Source: Flavobacteriia bacterium
Lineage (GTDB): Bacteria > Bacteroidota > Bacteroidia > Flavobacteriales_D > Crocinitomicaceae
NCBI GenBank assembly: GCA_026391005.1
Contig: JAPLEV010000006.1
Span: 1 to 64,000 of the forward strand
Length of the DNA stretch: 64,000 nt
Direction: 5' to 3'
Shown: positions 63,566 to 64,000 of the stretch, piece by piece
How the letters are laid out: each line of letters begins with the position of its first letter
Position numbering within the stretch: the first letter of the stretch is position 1
Program-made: the position numbers and the translations under genes
Notes under the pieces: model-generated
Told to the model about the DNA's origin: nothing
Database searches by the model: none
Seen by the model: only the letters and a program-made list of their open reading frames with translations

Positions 63566-64000
63566 ATGCAGCAACTTATTTCCTTCTTTAGGCGGTTTAG
63601 GGTTACTTTAATTTTTATCTGCCTACAGATTTTGGCTATTTCTACCTATGTGAAATATTTAAACTTTCCAGAAAGCCAATATCTCACGAGTGCTTCTTAT
63701 CTGGGGGGAAAGGGGTTCGCTCTTAGATATTCCATAATGAAACACTTTGAATTAGAAAACTCCAACAAAAATTTACAAGACGAAAACATTCAACTTCGTA
63801 AGCAGATGCTTAAAAATTTATATCAGATTAATCGAAATACATTTAGAATCGCTGATACTTTATTTGAACAACAATATGATTTTATCCCTTGCTTAATAAC
63901 AAACTCAAACAGTAATAAACTAAATAATTATTTCACCTTAAATGGTGGTAAATTGCAGGGAATAGAAAGGGGAATGGGCGTTTTTTCAAACAAAGGCGTT
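63566..64000 (+). CDS. mreC: Rod shape-determining protein MreC, N-terminal part (cut by window edge)
   Basis: From the ATG at 63566, 145 codons are open to the window end. The protein has a basic start (MQQLISFFRRFRVTL), one transmembrane helix (about 12-30), a coiled coil (about 58-90, ELENSNKNLQDENIQLRKQ) and the start of the beta domain with NNYFTLNGGKLQGIERGMGVFSNKGV, a typical MreC motif. MreC is a periplasmic scaffold of the elongasome. A TATTTTTG box immediately before the ATG could be chance. It follows mreB by 59 bases, as expected for the mre operon. Confidence 0.93.
   Translation, partial: MQQLISFFRRFRVTLIFICLQILAISTYVKYLNFPESQYLTSASYLGGKGFALRYSIMKHFELENSNKNLQDENIQLRKQMLKNLYQINRNTFRIADTLFEQQYDFIPCLITNSNSNKLNNYFTLNGGKLQGIERGMGVFSNKGV

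Overview
The window is a stretch of ordinary chromosome from a member of the Bacteroidota, most likely of the order Flavobacteriales. The DNA is AT-rich. Several secreted proteins end in the type IX secretion (T9SS) C-terminal sorting domain. The families DUF4296, DUF4286, DUF6029, Omp28, choice-of-anchor B and MORN/YwqK-like proteins are typical of that phylum. Shine-Dalgarno sequences are generally absent, and Bacteroidota-type -7 boxes (TAnnTTTG) lie ahead of several genes and both tRNA loci. There is no phage, insertion sequence, CRISPR array or obvious genomic island. Almost every base is coding, and operons often have overlapping stop and start codons.

Layout. 1-3614 (minus): an esterase cut by the window edge, an SGNH-hydrolase-like lipoprotein and a FadL-type outer-membrane protein, in one run. 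3691-6814 (minus): S4-domain RNA-binding protein, MmcQ/YjbR protein, fatty acid desaturase, a membrane protein and RecO. 6891-8837 (plus): a large T9SS cargo protein with a gingipain-like core. 8838-15160 (minus): AsmA-like protein, PaaZ and RseP. 15315-17695 (plus): polyprenol-phosphate sugar transferase, dihydroorotase and a DUF4296 lipoprotein. 17731-19423 (minus): helical protein, RsmA and DUF4286. 19544-24347: two small T9SS cargo proteins flank a minus-strand TlpA/DUF6029/Omp28 operon. 24388-29364: RNase R, a MORN-repeat protein, a LysE exporter and a small acidic protein. 29496-35934 (minus): AddB-like nuclease, AAA ATPase, TraB/GumN protein and imidazolonepropionase. 36066-38496 (minus): tRNA-Leu(CAA), diacylglycerol kinase-like protein and an ECF sigma factor with a membrane partner. 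38597-41934 (plus): thiol-disulfide protein, YicC, guanylate kinase and NadD. 41935-43891 (minus): choice-of-anchor B protein and TrmH methyltransferase. 43977-46926 (plus): MutS, tRNA-Gly(GCC) and tRNA-Leu(UAA). 47182-55087 (minus): a six-gene run from ComF to Kup. 55499-58861 (plus): NrdB and NrdA. 58864-60759 (minus): LTA-synthase-like protein. 60873-64000 (plus): PurH, MreB and the start of MreC.

How the genes work together. Nucleotide metabolism (PyrC, Gmk, NadD, dCMP deaminase, NrdAB, PurH), genome maintenance (RecO, MutS, the AddB-like nuclease) and RNA work (RNase R, RsmA, TrmH, YicC) are mixed with envelope biogenesis (RseP, AsmA-like, MreBC, S41 protease, LTA-synthase-like, T9SS cargo). 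No complete, obviously new multi-gene system stands out. The best leads are proteins whose catalytic residues look replaced (the C25-like T9SS protein and the SGNH-like lipoprotein), an ECF sigma factor paired with a membrane protein carrying a T9SS/gliding C-terminal domain, an AddB-like nuclease with an incomplete cysteine cluster beside an AAA ATPase, and repeated convergent gene pairs with no intergenic base between their stop codons.
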